Assembly: GCA_051878315.1 (NCBI GenBank)
Contig: JBJEJW010000025.1
Span: forward strand, 7,919 to 71,918
Reading direction: 5' to 3'
DNA length: 64,000 bases
Origin: W0P28-013 sp051878315
GTDB taxonomy: Bacteria > Bacteroidota > Bacteroidia > Bacteroidales > Paludibacteraceae
Positions 40,096 through 49,042 of this stretch are shown here, in pieces. A model generated the notes under the pieces. That model worked only from the letters and a program-made list of their open reading frames with translations. It had not been told where the DNA came from and made no database searches. The number at the start of each line of letters is the position of its first letter. Within the stretch, counting starts at the first letter, position 1. Position numbers and translations under genes: made by a program.

Positions 40096-41665
40096 ATTTT
40101 CGATGCCGATGTTTCGGCCGTTTGTGCCGAAACCGATACAGCCGTGGCTGTATATCGCGACGGTTGTGTGCATACAGTTTTCGGGCGGTGTCTATTTGGG
40201 CGCCGTATCGGCTGTGCGTGGTACTACCAATTTGATGCTTGAAGATTTGTTGATGTTGCTGTACGCAGGTTTGGCCGGTATGGCGGTTTATTTCCCGTTG
40301 TTGTTTCGTACTAAATTTCGTTTTACCAATCAACAATTGTTGTGCGTGTCGGCCATTGTGATAGCCGTTTGCAATTTTCTGACTATGCGGACAACTAATA
40401 TGGCCGTGTTGTTGCCTGTCTGTTTTGTTGCCGGTATGGCCAAAATACAAGGTACGTTCGAGTGCATGAGCAATATACAGTTATGGATAACGCCGAAACG
40501 CGATTTTGGTGTGTTTTTCCCGATTCTGCATATCATCTTATTGACGGCTATTATAGGTAGTGCGTGGTTGTCGGCTGTGGTGGCGTTTCATCTGTCGTGG
40601 CAGATGATGCATGTGCTGACCATTGCCACAATGGCGTTTGTGGTATTGACGCAACTATTATTGTGTCGGCCGTTTTGTCCTATGCCGCAACGCATTCCGT
40701 TTCGCGGTATCGATTTTTTGACCGGTCTGCTCATCAGTGTGTTGATGCTTATGGTTTGCTATTTGTTCGTGTATGGCGACTATCTGATGTGGTCCGACAG
40801 TTTGCGTTGGCGCTTGGTGTTGGCGTGCGCCCTTGTGTTGGCGGCATTAGTTATGTGGCGGCTACGTGCGTGTCGAAAACCGTATATCGATTTACAAATC
40901 TTTCGTTACAAAAATGTCATACCCATTTTATTGGTTACGGCTGTGGCCGAGATTTTGCTTGGAGCCGAACATACGTTAGAAGAAATATTCTATTTCGAGG
41001 TGGTCGATTTGCCCGAACATACCAAAGCGGAACACGGTCTGTGGGCATTGCTTGGTGTGTATGGCGGCGTATTGATCACGCTATTGTGGTTGGGACATAA
41101 AAGGTGGAAAGTGTGGCGGTTATTTGCTCTTGGTTTTGGCTGTTTGTTGGCGTATGCGTTGTGTATGTACTTTTTTATCGATGTCAATGCGCCGATAGAG
41201 CAGTATCGTGTTGCGGTGATTCTGCGTGGCTGTGCTTGTGCCGTGCTGTCGATTTCGCTGATGTGGTCGTTGCACGAGTCAATCCCCGATTTGGAACATT
41301 TTTTCATGGGGTTATGTGTGTTCAATATTTTGCACATGTATTTGGCCGGAGCGGCTGGCAATGCGTTGTACACCAATATGTTTTCGCATCTTTTGGCCGA
41401 TAATATGTCGCGTTACGGTGCCTATTTGGTGCCCACTCGCATTGATGCGTACCATTTGTTTGCCTCTCATTTTGTGGATACGGTTTTTCTGAAATCGATG
41501 ATGTCGGTAACTCTCAAACAGATTTACGGCATAGTGTTGTGGTTGTCGGCTGTGGCCACTGTCGCATTTTTGTTGTTGGATATTCCGCGTGTGCGTACCG
41601 GTGTGCGCAAAGTGCCTTATTGGCCGGTTTATGGTATCGACTATTTGGCGCGGCTCAAACGTTGA
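40082..41665 (+). CDS. MFS multidrug transporter (EmrB-like)
   Basis: 527 residues from ATG 40082; an upstream in-frame extension lies inside the HlyD gene and is unlikely. About 14 membrane segments, starting PWLYIATVVCIQFSGGVYLG and ending IVLWLSAVATVAFLLLDI, the DHA2 drug/proton antiporter count. Family motifs are weak; the sequence is divergent from EmrB/QacA, but the operon with TolC and an EmrA-like protein supports the role. The substrate is unknown; lipids, fatty acids or toxic hydrophobics are possible. Confidence 0.8.
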   Translation: MSHTEFSMPMFRPFVPKPIQPWLYIATVVCIQFSGGVYLGAVSAVRGTTNLMLEDLLMLLYAGLAGMAVYFPLLFRTKFRFTNQQLLCVSAIVIAVCNFLTMRTTNMAVLLPVCFVAGMAKIQGTFECMSNIQLWITPKRDFGVFFPILHIILLTAIIGSAWLSAVVAFHLSWQMMHVLTIATMAFVVLTQLLLCRPFCPMPQRIPFRGIDFLTGLLISVLMLMVCYLFVYGDYLMWSDSLRWRLVLACALVLAALVMWRLRACRKPYIDLQIFRYKNVIPILLVTAVAEILLGAEHTLEEIFYFEVVDLPEHTKAEHGLWALLGVYGGVLITLLWLGHKRWKVWRLFALGFGCLLAYALCMYFFIDVNAPIEQYRVAVILRGCACAVLSISLMWSLHESIPDLEHFFMGLCVFNILHMYLAGAAGNALYTNMFSHLLADNMSRYGAYLVPTRIDAYHLFASHFVDTVFLKSMMSVTLKQIYGIVLWLSAVATVAFLLLDIPRVRTGVRKVPYWPVYGIDYLARLKR

Positions 41666-41798
41666 TAAAACGGTATTCTTATTGTCTTTGACATAAGGTC
41701 GTTTTTTGTGCTGTATAACATACGCAATTATTTTGCAATCAGGCAAAAAATGTCGAAATTTGTGTTTTCAATAACCAATTTCTTAAAAACCATCCATC

Positions 41799-43301
41799 AT
41801 GTTTGACGAAAAAGATTTACAACAATTAGCAGCCAAAGGTATTGATCCTGCGGCAGTCGAGCGTCAATTAGCCTGTTTTGTTACGTGCTTTCCTTATTTG
41901 ACAATTAAACAAGCGGCTTCCGTTGACAATGGCTTATTGCGCTTGTCGGCCGACGACGAAGAGGCTGCCATTCGAGCATGGGATTCTTATCTGTCGGGCG
42001 ACGGACGTGTTGTAAAATTTGTGCCGGCGTCGGGTGCGGCTAGTCGTATGTTCAAAAATTTGTTTGAATTTCTGAACGGTAACAACGATGAACCGCAAAC
42101 CGATTTCGAAAAGACATTTTTCGAGCGATTACCTTATTTCGCCTTTTTTGCCGATTTGAATGCCGCTTGTCTGAAAAACGAAGGAATTGGCGTCGAAGCA
42201 CTTGTGGCAGAGGGACGTTACAAAGATGTTGTGGCCAACTTGCTCGAATCTAAAGGGTTGAACTATGGCCAACTGCCCAAAGGATTGCTCAAATTTCATC
42301 TTTATCCGAACGAAGTGCGGACACCATTTTTGGAACATTTGGTCGAAGGTGCACTTTATGCCACGGTAAACGGGCATGCGTGTGTTCATTATACGGTTTC
42401 GACAGAGCATCGTGCGCTGTTCGAGCAGCATTTGGCCGACTCGCTGGCCACATACGAACGCCGCTTCGGTATCAAGTTTGATGTGTCGTTCTCGGAACAA
42501 AAACCTTCGACAGACACCATTGCTGCGGCTGCCGACAATCAGCCTTTCCGTACGGCCGACGGCAAATTGCTGTTTCGTCCCGGCGGTCATGGTGCACTCA
42601 TCGAAAATCTGAATGACATTGATGGCGATATCGTATTTATCAAAAATATCGACAATGTAGTGCCCGATCGCTTGAAACGACCAACTGTCGATTATAAAAA
42701 AATAATTGCAGGTTTGTTAGTGTCGTTGCAACGGCAGACATTCGCCTATTTGCGCGAACTCGAAAACGAGGCTATCAGTGATGCCAAATTGGCGGTGATT
42801 GCACAGTTTTGCGCTAAGCGGCTGAACAATTTCAATCCGAATCAGGCGCAACTATCACGTGATGAACTCATCGCCTATTTGCGCCGCAAATTGAATCGGC
42901 CGATGCGTGTGTGCGGCATGGTGCGCAACGAGGGTGAGCCGGGTGGCGGTCCGTTCCTTACGGTAAATGCTGACGGCACCGTTTCGCCACAAATACTTGA
43001 AAGTTCGCAAATACAAGACAAAGCCGTGATGGCCGAAGCCACACATTTCAATCCGGTTGATTTAGTATGCGCTATCAAAAATTATAAAGGCGAGAAATTT
43101 CATTTGCCCGATTATGTAGATAAAAACACCGGTTTTATCTCGTCGAAATCGAAAGACGGACGCGAGCTGAAAGCCCTCGAATTGCCGGGATTATGGAATG
43201 GTGCCATGAGCGATTGGAATACTATTTTTGTGGAAGTGCCCATCGAAACGTTCAATCCCGTGAAAACGGTAAACGACCTTCTGCGTCCGCAGCATCAATA
43301 A
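41799..43301 (+). CDS. DUF4301 protein
   Basis: 500 residues, cytoplasmic. Recognisable DUF4301 marks: VVKFVPASGAASRMFKNLFE, GLLKFHLYPNEVRTPFLEHL, FRPGGHGALIENLNDIDGDI, VFIKNIDNVVPDRLK, and MVRNEGEPGGGPFLTVNADG. The ASGAASRM block and later ENLN/DIDG region have the look of a nucleotidyltransferase-like sugar-phosphate fold, but this is by eye. Conserved in Bacteroidota as a single gene. It is followed by a hairpin terminator at 43367. Confidence 0.82.
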   Translation: MFDEKDLQQLAAKGIDPAAVERQLACFVTCFPYLTIKQAASVDNGLLRLSADDEEAAIRAWDSYLSGDGRVVKFVPASGAASRMFKNLFEFLNGNNDEPQTDFEKTFFERLPYFAFFADLNAACLKNEGIGVEALVAEGRYKDVVANLLESKGLNYGQLPKGLLKFHLYPNEVRTPFLEHLVEGALYATVNGHACVHYTVSTEHRALFEQHLADSLATYERRFGIKFDVSFSEQKPSTDTIAAAADNQPFRTADGKLLFRPGGHGALIENLNDIDGDIVFIKNIDNVVPDRLKRPTVDYKKIIAGLLVSLQRQTFAYLRELENEAISDAKLAVIAQFCAKRLNNFNPNQAQLSRDELIAYLRRKLNRPMRVCGMVRNEGEPGGGPFLTVNADGTVSPQILESSQIQDKAVMAEATHFNPVDLVCAIKNYKGEKFHLPDYVDKNTGFISSKSKDGRELKALELPGLWNGAMSDWNTIFVEVPIETFNPVKTVNDLLRPQHQ

Positions 43302-43366
43302 TGCAAGAAAGTCGCAGTCGCGACACCGTAACGGTTCCGAGAACATAGAGCCAAGAATATAGATTG

Positions 43367-43398
43367 TAGGGACGCCACACGCGGCGTCCCTATGTTTT
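43367..43398 (+). terminator. TAGGGACG-family hairpin used as terminator
   Basis: TAGGGACGCC (43367-43376) pairs perfectly with GGCGTCCCTA (43383-43392), followed by TGTTTTTC. It is 65 bases past the DUF4301 stop and lies in the gap between it and the convergent sufE gene. Confidence 0.75.
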
Positions 43399-43426
43399 TC
43401 AGGTCGGAAAGCAAGCCGGGGCAACG

Positions 43427-43846
43427 TTATCCTTTGCTTTTGAAAGCGAGGGCGTATAGTTTCATCTGCTTGATCATGGCCAGCAGACCATTGCTGCGCG
43501 TGGGCGACAAGTGTTCTTTCAGTCCTATTTGGTCGATAAAGTGCAGATCGGAGGCCAAAATTTCGTCGGGCGTGGCACCCGACAGCACCTCGACGAGCAA
43601 CGCTACAATGCCTTTGACGATGACAGCGTCACTCTCGCCGCGAAACGTGATGTGTCCGTCGGCATAATCGGCTGTGAGCCATACACGGCTTTGGCAACCA
43701 TCAATCAGATTTTGGTCGGTTTTGTCGGCTTCGGGCAGTGGAGCGAGCGCATTACCCAAATCGACAAGATATTGATAACGATCCATCCAATCGTCGAACG
43801 CGCTGAAAGCGTCGATTATCTCCTGTTGCTTTTCGTCGAGTGTCAT
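43427..43846 (-). CDS. sufE: Cysteine desulfuration protein SufE
   Basis: 139 residues. Typical start with YLVDLGNALAPLPEADKTDQ, the active-site cysteine in NLIDGCQSRVWL (Cys about 51), and LSPTRSNGLLAMIKQMK near the end. It accepts persulfide from SufS and passes it to the SufBCD scaffold. It is separated by about 9 kb from sufS-sufD-sufC in this window. A TAATTTTG element lies at 43881-43888. Confidence 0.94.
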   Translation of the reverse strand: MTLDEKQQEIIDAFSAFDDWMDRYQYLVDLGNALAPLPEADKTDQNLIDGCQSRVWLTADYADGHITFRGESDAVIVKGIVALLVEVLSGATPDEILASDLHFIDQIGLKEHLSPTRSNGLLAMIKQMKLYALAFKSKG

Positions 43847-43880
43847 AGTGTTGTTGCTTTTTGGGGTTCATTCCGAAGCG

Positions 43881-43888
43881 CAAAATTA
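43881..43888 (-). promoter_or_regulatory. -7 element of sufE
   Basis: Minus-strand TAATTTTG, 35 bases before the ATG at 43846; the -33 region is weak. Confidence 0.5.
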
Positions 43889-44007
43889 CAAAAAAACATT
43901 GAATTTTTGGTTTGTATTGAATAAATACTTCGGCCTTTGAGATTTACTTATATCAAGATATTTTCTTGTAGTGAAACACAGAATTATATGAAAGTTTACA
44001 ACACAGA

Positions 44008-45060
44008 TTACTCTATGATACTTTCACTATCATCACTATGTTTCTCCTTGTTATTTAAAACACATTCCTTGTTCGTATTTGCATAACAATACACACAAAA
44101 ATGGTGGCAAGTGTTGTACATACCAATATCTTTGCTCACCATACATCCACACACTTTGCGTTGCCCTGTATCTTTTACTTTAGGTGTTTTTTTGGGAATA
44201 GGAGGTAGATTGCCAAAAATATCCCTTTCAGGCCATTTCAATGTATGGAGATAATATACAAGTTCCTCGTCATCGGCGAATATGCGCTTCATCAATTCTC
44301 CATCAATACAACGATTGTGTTCAATACCGTATGCTGCGAGGTCGATGTCTTCGGCACAGGTTGCCATCTCAACATTCCATCTTTCTTTGTGCCAAGCCTC
44401 ACGAATTTTCTTAAGTCCTTCAACTATCTCAATTTTCTGAGCATGATTTGCCTCGGCATTTTCCACGTCCTCTTTTGTAAAGAGCATAGTTTCCTTAACC
44501 AGATTATTCTGAACTTTTCTGTATGCTTTCACGTCAATGAAACTGAAAACAAGTTTATCTGTGTAACCTTTCAGTTTGTTACCAATGTGCCAAATGCGGG
44601 TTAGCAAATCGCGAGGAGTAATGTTTGGCGCAATGATGAGAGGGTCGAACCGCCAAATGACTCTCTCTCTGCCAATCATTTTAGATAATTGTTTAAACGT
44701 TTCAATACGCTCGTCAACAGAAGGAACATTTGGTTCAAAGCCCTCTTTCACATAATCATTCAGGGTAAATTGAAAATAATAGTGAATGCCTCTCTTGTCC
44801 AACTCATGCAGATATGGAAGAATAGGCTTGGGATTTTTTGTCCAGAAAACGACTACCTTGCAGTTCTTAAAAGAAATATACATTTTCTGCTGGTGGTTGA
44901 ATGGATTGTACCAAGCACAATATCCTTTAGCCAAGCGGTTGAAAAACCATTTCGCATAAAATGCAGGTATATCGGTGCTGCGACTCGCCGAAATAATGAC
45001 GGGAGCCGTCGCTTCGACCTGTTGGCCTTGTTGGTTTTTGATGATTATTTTATCGGGCAT
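44008..45060 (-). CDS. DUF1848 radical-SAM-like protein
   Basis: 350 residues. N-terminal VIISASRSTDIPAFYAKWFF is the hallmark of DUF1848, followed by GYCAWYNPFNHQQKMYISFK, VVVFWTKNPKPILPYLHELD, HYYFQFTLNDY and VIWRFDPLII. Near the C-terminus there is CHHFCVYC, a CxxxCxxC cluster (Cys 318, 322, 325), plus CGC upstream, suggesting an iron-sulfur site. Members are thought to be radical SAM-like; their substrate is unknown to me. It is the last gene of an AT-rich four-gene cluster lying between sufE and aroA. Confidence 0.8.
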   Translation of the reverse strand: MPDKIIIKNQQGQQVEATAPVIISASRSTDIPAFYAKWFFNRLAKGYCAWYNPFNHQQKMYISFKNCKVVVFWTKNPKPILPYLHELDKRGIHYYFQFTLNDYVKEGFEPNVPSVDERIETFKQLSKMIGRERVIWRFDPLIIAPNITPRDLLTRIWHIGNKLKGYTDKLVFSFIDVKAYRKVQNNLVKETMLFTKEDVENAEANHAQKIEIVEGLKKIREAWHKERWNVEMATCAEDIDLAAYGIEHNRCIDGELMKRIFADDEELVYYLHTLKWPERDIFGNLPPIPKKTPKVKDTGQRKVCGCMVSKDIGMYNTCHHFCVYCYANTNKECVLNNKEKHSDDSESIIE

Positions 45061-45070
45061 TGCTGCTTAT

Positions 45071-45793
45071 TTATAAATCATAAAAACATTCTTTCATGCG
45101 ACCGCTAAGCCATCTCAGATACCAAACGCCATTCTTTTCTAAGAATATGGTTCCACGATGGCTTATGAGAACTTCATGGACATAATTTATGACTTCATTT
45201 CCTTCGCCAAAAAAATAATGCTTGTGTCCATCTTTATTTACAACATTCATTCCCCAAATGCCATAATCCGCCCACATTGCAGAAGAATATTCCGATTCGT
45301 TTGGGTCGCTTGAATCATCAATTATTATTCCATCTTTAATAACAAATCGATCAACCAAGAAACGCCCTACAAAAGTTAAGTTACTTAATTTCCTTATGCT
45401 TGAAAAAAGTTCTTTGTTTTCTTCATTGTCAAAATAAACGTTTCCATTATCATCAATAATCCAAAATGTCTGACGAAAATTATTCAGTCTAAATCCACCT
45501 TTTACATCTCCTCTGTTTATTAGCTCATCCTCGTTGTTGTCCTCGGCCAAATAATAGCCAACGGAATAATACGTAATTTTCCGAACTCCTTTTGGGAGAA
45601 TATTCATTCCTGTATTATCAATAAGATTGTACAAATTATGCCAATTACCATGTGAAAGCGTATCAATGACAATTTCAAATGGTCCTTCGTCAGTCTTTGT
45701 TAATGGGTCCTTAACCATAGTTCCATCTTTCAATACAATCATATATCCTTTATAGGGAATAAAAACTCTTCTATGACCATCAACAAAATTCAT
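45071..45793 (-). CDS. Hypothetical protein with WG-like repeats
   Basis: 240 residues, no signal peptide, no membrane segment. Segments such as NLYNLIDNTGMNILPKGVRK and TFWIIDDNGNVYFDNEENKE have the form of WG-type beta repeats (WxIDxxGxxxxP). Rich in Asp, Asn, Gly and aromatic residues. It lies 10 bases upstream of the DUF1848 gene, same strand, and is AT-rich (many Asn AAT and Ile ATT codons) against the surrounding core genes. I do not recognise it. Confidence 0.6.
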   Translation of the reverse strand: MNFVDGHRRVFIPYKGYMIVLKDGTMVKDPLTKTDEGPFEIVIDTLSHGNWHNLYNLIDNTGMNILPKGVRKITYYSVGYYLAEDNNEDELINRGDVKGGFRLNNFRQTFWIIDDNGNVYFDNEENKELFSSIRKLSNLTFVGRFLVDRFVIKDGIIIDDSSDPNESEYSSAMWADYGIWGMNVVNKDGHKHYFFGEGNEVINYVHEVLISHRGTIFLEKNGVWYLRWLSGRMKECFYDL

Positions 45794-45827
45794 ATTTCTT
45801 TAGAAAAAAGTATTCATACTTGTTCTT

Positions 45828-46157
45828 TTAAAACCTCATACTCTGACTGTTTTTATCTTTAACGTAAAAAGCCGTGATTTTGTATCTGCCAAAATTTTTA
45901 AAGATTATGCCATCACATTCTTTTGGCAAATCCGAAGGGATTTCAATCGGTGCCACATTCTCCACATCCATCACGATTGGTCGGCGGATATTGAGGAAAT
46001 ACACTGCGTCATCTTCTGAAAGCGGTGTGTTGCAGAACAATCCGCTGTTTGGGCGGTAATAGGTCGGCATAGGCTCGCCATTTTCTGTCATCACGTATGA
46101 ATGCCCAATATCGGGAAGGACTTTGAACTTAGGCCGCTTTTTGAATAAGTTGAACAT
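45828..46157 (-). CDS. Hypothetical protein, 109 residues
   Basis: A soluble protein beginning MFNLFKKRPKFKVLPDIGHS, with PTYYRPNSGLFCNTPLSEDD and AVYFLNIRRPIVMDVENVAP in the middle and YKITAFYVKDKNSQ at the end. No signal peptide or membrane segment. It resembles no family I can name. It sits in the AT-rich cluster between two other unknown small genes, with gaps of 26 and 34 bases that suggest one transcript. Confidence 0.55.
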   Translation of the reverse strand: MFNLFKKRPKFKVLPDIGHSYVMTENGEPMPTYYRPNSGLFCNTPLSEDDAVYFLNIRRPIVMDVENVAPIEIPSDLPKECDGIIFKNFGRYKITAFYVKDKNSQSMRF

Positions 46158-46183
46158 GGTCTATAGATTTATGTTGTTAAATA

Positions 46184-46408
46184 TCAGAAAAATTCAGGTG
46201 CGGTAATATTGATCATCTTCACTTTACCTTGATCGTTGAAGTCCACAACAAAGCCTACAGACTTGTCAACGACAAGTGCCTTGGAGTGCATTCTGCCATC
46301 GACTATTTTAAAATCAAATGTCTTGTTTACATGTTTCATTGTTCGCAATTTACAAACAAGATAATCCATATACTCTTGTTTAGATGTCAATTCTTGAAAC
46401 ACCCACAT
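46184..46408 (-). CDS. Hypothetical protein, 74 residues
   Basis: Starts MWVFQELTSKQEYMDYLVCK and ends KVKMINITAPEFF; the middle has MHSKALVVDKSVGFVVDFND. Soluble, mixed alpha/beta. The segment HSKALVVDK is reminiscent of the HxK part of phospholipase D-type motifs, but a 74-residue protein is too short for such an enzyme, so this may be coincidence or a remnant. It is the first gene of the AT-rich cluster; a TATTTTTG element on the minus strand lies at 46475-46482. Confidence 0.5.
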   Translation of the reverse strand: MWVFQELTSKQEYMDYLVCKLRTMKHVNKTFDFKIVDGRMHSKALVVDKSVGFVVDFNDQGKVKMINITAPEFF

Positions 46409-46452
46409 TGAAGCATAATGTAAGTCTTCTGCCTACAAAGATATAAAAATAA

Positions 46453-46487
46453 TTGCATATTTTATGGGTTAAGTCAAAAATATGCAA
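46453..46487. repeat. Eleven-base inverted repeat at the edge of the accessory cluster
   Basis: TTGCATATTTT (46453-46463) and AAAATATGCAA (46477-46487) are perfectly complementary with a 13-base loop; a T-run follows on the top strand and TTATTTTTAT on the bottom strand. It lies 31 bases from the aroA stop, so on the minus strand it probably ends the aroA transcript. It also contains the -7 element TATTTTTG of the gene at 46408. Confidence 0.65.
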
Positions 46488-46517
46488 GATTTTTTTGATT
46501 CGAGAGGTGCGCCATTT

Positions 46518-47735
46518 TTATTTTGTCACTTGCTCCCAGGCGTGCCAGAAGTCGGGGTACGATTTGCTCACGACGTCGGGGTGCTCGATGACTATCGGCA
46601 TCAGTGCAGCTGTCGGCGCAAAAGCCATGGCCATACGGTGGTCGTTGTAGGTGGCGATGCGCGGCAGCGGGTCGGCGGTGCAGCGGGTGCCGTCACACGC
46701 AAGGCTGTCGGTGCCGGCCGTAAGCACAAATCCGCATTTGCGCAGTTCGGCTGCAAGGGCGGCTATGCGGTCGGTTTCTTTGATGCGCAGGGTGTGCAGA
46801 CCGGTAAAAGTAAAGTTGATGCCCAACGCACAGCACAGCACAACAAACGTCTGTGCCATGTCGGGCATGTTGTCGAAATTGTAAGCGAAATGCGTTGGTA
46901 ACGTGCCGCCGGTGTAAGCAATTTCTACATTTTGACCGACAAATCGGGTGTCAACACCAAACTGTCGGAACATTGTCGCAATATTGGAGTCGCCTTGCCA
47001 TGAATTTTGTTGCAGTTGGGGTAAAACAATTCGTCCGCGTTTGGCTATGGCTAATAGTTCGTACCAATACGATGCGGCCGACCAATCGTTCTCGACCGTG
47101 AAGTGTGTGGCGGTGTACGCTCCTTCACCAATGGTGATGGCGGTGGGCGATAAGGCTACTTGCGCTCCGAAGAGTTGCATCATGTTTGCCGTCAGTTCGA
47201 CGTATGGCCACGATGTTTTTGCACCTGTCAGGTGGAGTGTCAAACCACCTTCGATATATGGCGCTACCATCATTAAAGCCGAAAAGTATTGACTACTTTG
47301 CCCAAAGTGGGGCGTGAGTGTACCTCCATGCAATTTTTTGCCTGTGATACGTAGTGGCGGGAAACCGTCTTGGCCGGCGTATGTAATATCGGCTCCGAGT
47401 GTACGCAGCGCATCGACCAGCGGCCCGATGGGACGTTGCAGCATGCGTGCCGAACCGGTGAGTGTAACGGTGCGGCCTTGTCGCGTGGCAAAAAACGCGG
47501 TCAGAAAACGCATGGCTGTGCCGGCGGCACCGATATCTATCGTGTCGGAATCGGAGTGCAAAGCGCGTTGCAACGCATCTGTATCGTTGCAACGAGCGAT
47601 GTTGACACAAGAGCATATTTGTCCGCTCAATGCGTCGATTATCAGTGCACGGTTACTGATACTTTTCGAGGCAGGCAGGGTTACAGCCCCTGTCAGTGGC
47701 GCGTGTGGCGGTATGTGTGGCAGGTGGCGTTCCAC
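46518..47735 (-). CDS. aroA: 3-phosphoshikimate 1-carboxyvinyltransferase (EPSP synthase)
   Basis: 405 residues starting with GTG at 47735, two bases after the upstream stop. Motifs: VTLPASKSISNRALIIDALS (residues about 18-37), GAAGTAMRFLTAFFATRQGR, YAGQDGFPPLRITGKKLHGG, and near the C-terminus LRIKETDRIAALAAELRKCG with TYNDHRMAMAFA. It adds enolpyruvate to shikimate-3-phosphate in chorismate synthesis. Follows the DUF6242 lipoprotein gene in one transcript. Confidence 0.95.
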   Translation of the reverse strand: MERHLPHIPPHAPLTGAVTLPASKSISNRALIIDALSGQICSCVNIARCNDTDALQRALHSDSDTIDIGAAGTAMRFLTAFFATRQGRTVTLTGSARMLQRPIGPLVDALRTLGADITYAGQDGFPPLRITGKKLHGGTLTPHFGQSSQYFSALMMVAPYIEGGLTLHLTGAKTSWPYVELTANMMQLFGAQVALSPTAITIGEGAYTATHFTVENDWSAASYWYELLAIAKRGRIVLPQLQQNSWQGDSNIATMFRQFGVDTRFVGQNVEIAYTGGTLPTHFAYNFDNMPDMAQTFVVLCCALGINFTFTGLHTLRIKETDRIAALAAELRKCGFVLTAGTDSLACDGTRCTADPLPRIATYNDHRMAMAFAPTAALMPIVIEHPDVVSKSYPDFWHAWEQVTK

Positions 47736-47736
47736 G

Positions 47737-49035
47737 TTAGTTCACGAATCCGGGTGCTTCGCTGTTTTTGCGCCCTTTCCATACGTCGCTCAACACGGTC
47801 GTGGCGGTTTGTCCGCCCACGATGTAGATATAGCTGTCGCTATCGACAATGATGGAGTGTCCGTAGCGTGCCAACCACAAATCGGGTAGCATGTTTTTGG
47901 CAGGCATGGTGTCCCATGTCAGACCAAAATCAGGCGAATACCATTGTTTGTCGGCGCATGGCCCATTGTTGTCGGCACCGCCTATCAGCAACAGTTCGTC
48001 GGCATATTGTACGACTGCAGCGCCATATCGTGGAGCGAACCACTCTTTGGAGGCTGCCAAATTGGCCCAATAACTACCGTCGGCACTGCTCCATACTGTG
48101 CCGAGTATAGAGCCATCGGTTTTTCGACCACCTACAACAAAGGCACGATACTTTCCCGATGGTTCTGTATCGACGCATACGGCAAAGTCGCTGTCGGGGA
48201 AATTGCTCGGCAGACTGCCCAAATTGTTCCACATCAGCAAATCGGGCGACGCAAACATATAGCGTGTATCGCTTGTTTGTCCGATGGCGAATAGTTGATT
48301 ATTCATAGCAAATGCCAAACGTGATACGGGAAGATCGGTTGCACGCGCGTTCCACGTTGTTGGTGTGGTTGCTTGGTAGAGCGTGTTACCGTCGATGACT
48401 AATAGGCAACTATCGGTGGCAACGATGCCGTCCAAGTTGGTGGTTGCAGGCAGGCCGTTGATGGTTTGGCGTGTCCATTGTTTGCCGTCGGTGCTTGTAA
48501 ACAACGTGATTTCGGTGGTATTTTTTACAAAATAGCACAATCGGTTGTTGTACATGACGGTTTTCTGTTGCACAATCGTCTGATCGGCGACTATTTCGGA
48601 GTTTATGCCTTGCCAATTATATAAATCGGGGTCGATTTGGTGAGTACATACGCGCACAATGTAAGTGCGTGTCGATTCGCCGTCGGTGGCAAGTGTAGTG
48701 ATTGTAACCGGTTTTGTGAAATCGATGGTATCGGTGCCTGTGTATGTCGTCGTGTCGTTTATCACGATCTGTTTCAGCGTGTTGCCATATATGGTAGGCG
48801 TCAGTTCGTGTAGCGGTGTCAGATAGGGCAACGAATCGATGTTGTAGATGACGTTGCTGTCGTTGTCGATAGTGAACGTTATCTTTTTGAGTGTCGGCAG
48901 GCTGTCGTGCGACAGATAGAACATGCTCAATGTGGCATCCGATGATAGTGTCGTTGTGCTCTCGTCGGTGGTGCAGGCTGTAGTCAAGCCGATGGCAACA
49001 CACAAAATGAAACAAAGGTACCGTTGTGTTTTCAT
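47737..49035 (-). CDS. DUF6242 lipoprotein with beta-propeller-like repeats
   Basis: 432 residues from ATG 49035. Lipoprotein signal CFILCVAIGLTTAC (Cys 21), then an N-terminal DUF1735-like or bacterial Ig-like strand region (TLSMFYLSHDSLPTLKKITF, TIDNDSNVIYNIDSLPYLTP), then repeated motifs LFTSTDGKQWTRQTING, MFASPDLLMWNNLGSLPSNF, VWSSADGSYWANLAA, WYSPDFGLTWDTMPAKNMLP of about 50 residues that fit a propeller, ending with SYIYIVGGQTATTVLSDVWK. This pattern is that of DUF6242 proteins of Bacteroidales. Surface exposed; function unknown. Confidence 0.8.
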   Translation of the reverse strand: MKTQRYLCFILCVAIGLTTACTTDESTTTLSSDATLSMFYLSHDSLPTLKKITFTIDNDSNVIYNIDSLPYLTPLHELTPTIYGNTLKQIVINDTTTYTGTDTIDFTKPVTITTLATDGESTRTYIVRVCTHQIDPDLYNWQGINSEIVADQTIVQQKTVMYNNRLCYFVKNTTEITLFTSTDGKQWTRQTINGLPATTNLDGIVATDSCLLVIDGNTLYQATTPTTWNARATDLPVSRLAFAMNNQLFAIGQTSDTRYMFASPDLLMWNNLGSLPSNFPDSDFAVCVDTEPSGKYRAFVVGGRKTDGSILGTVWSSADGSYWANLAASKEWFAPRYGAAVVQYADELLLIGGADNNGPCADKQWYSPDFGLTWDTMPAKNMLPDLWLARYGHSIIVDSDSYIYIVGGQTATTVLSDVWKGRKNSEAPGFVN

Positions 49036-49042
49036 ACGTTTG

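Noticed and set aside
46184..46408. Phospholipase D-type enzyme from the HSKALVVDK segment
   Set aside because: The protein has 74 residues and lacks a full HxKxxxxD motif with the second copy required for catalysis.
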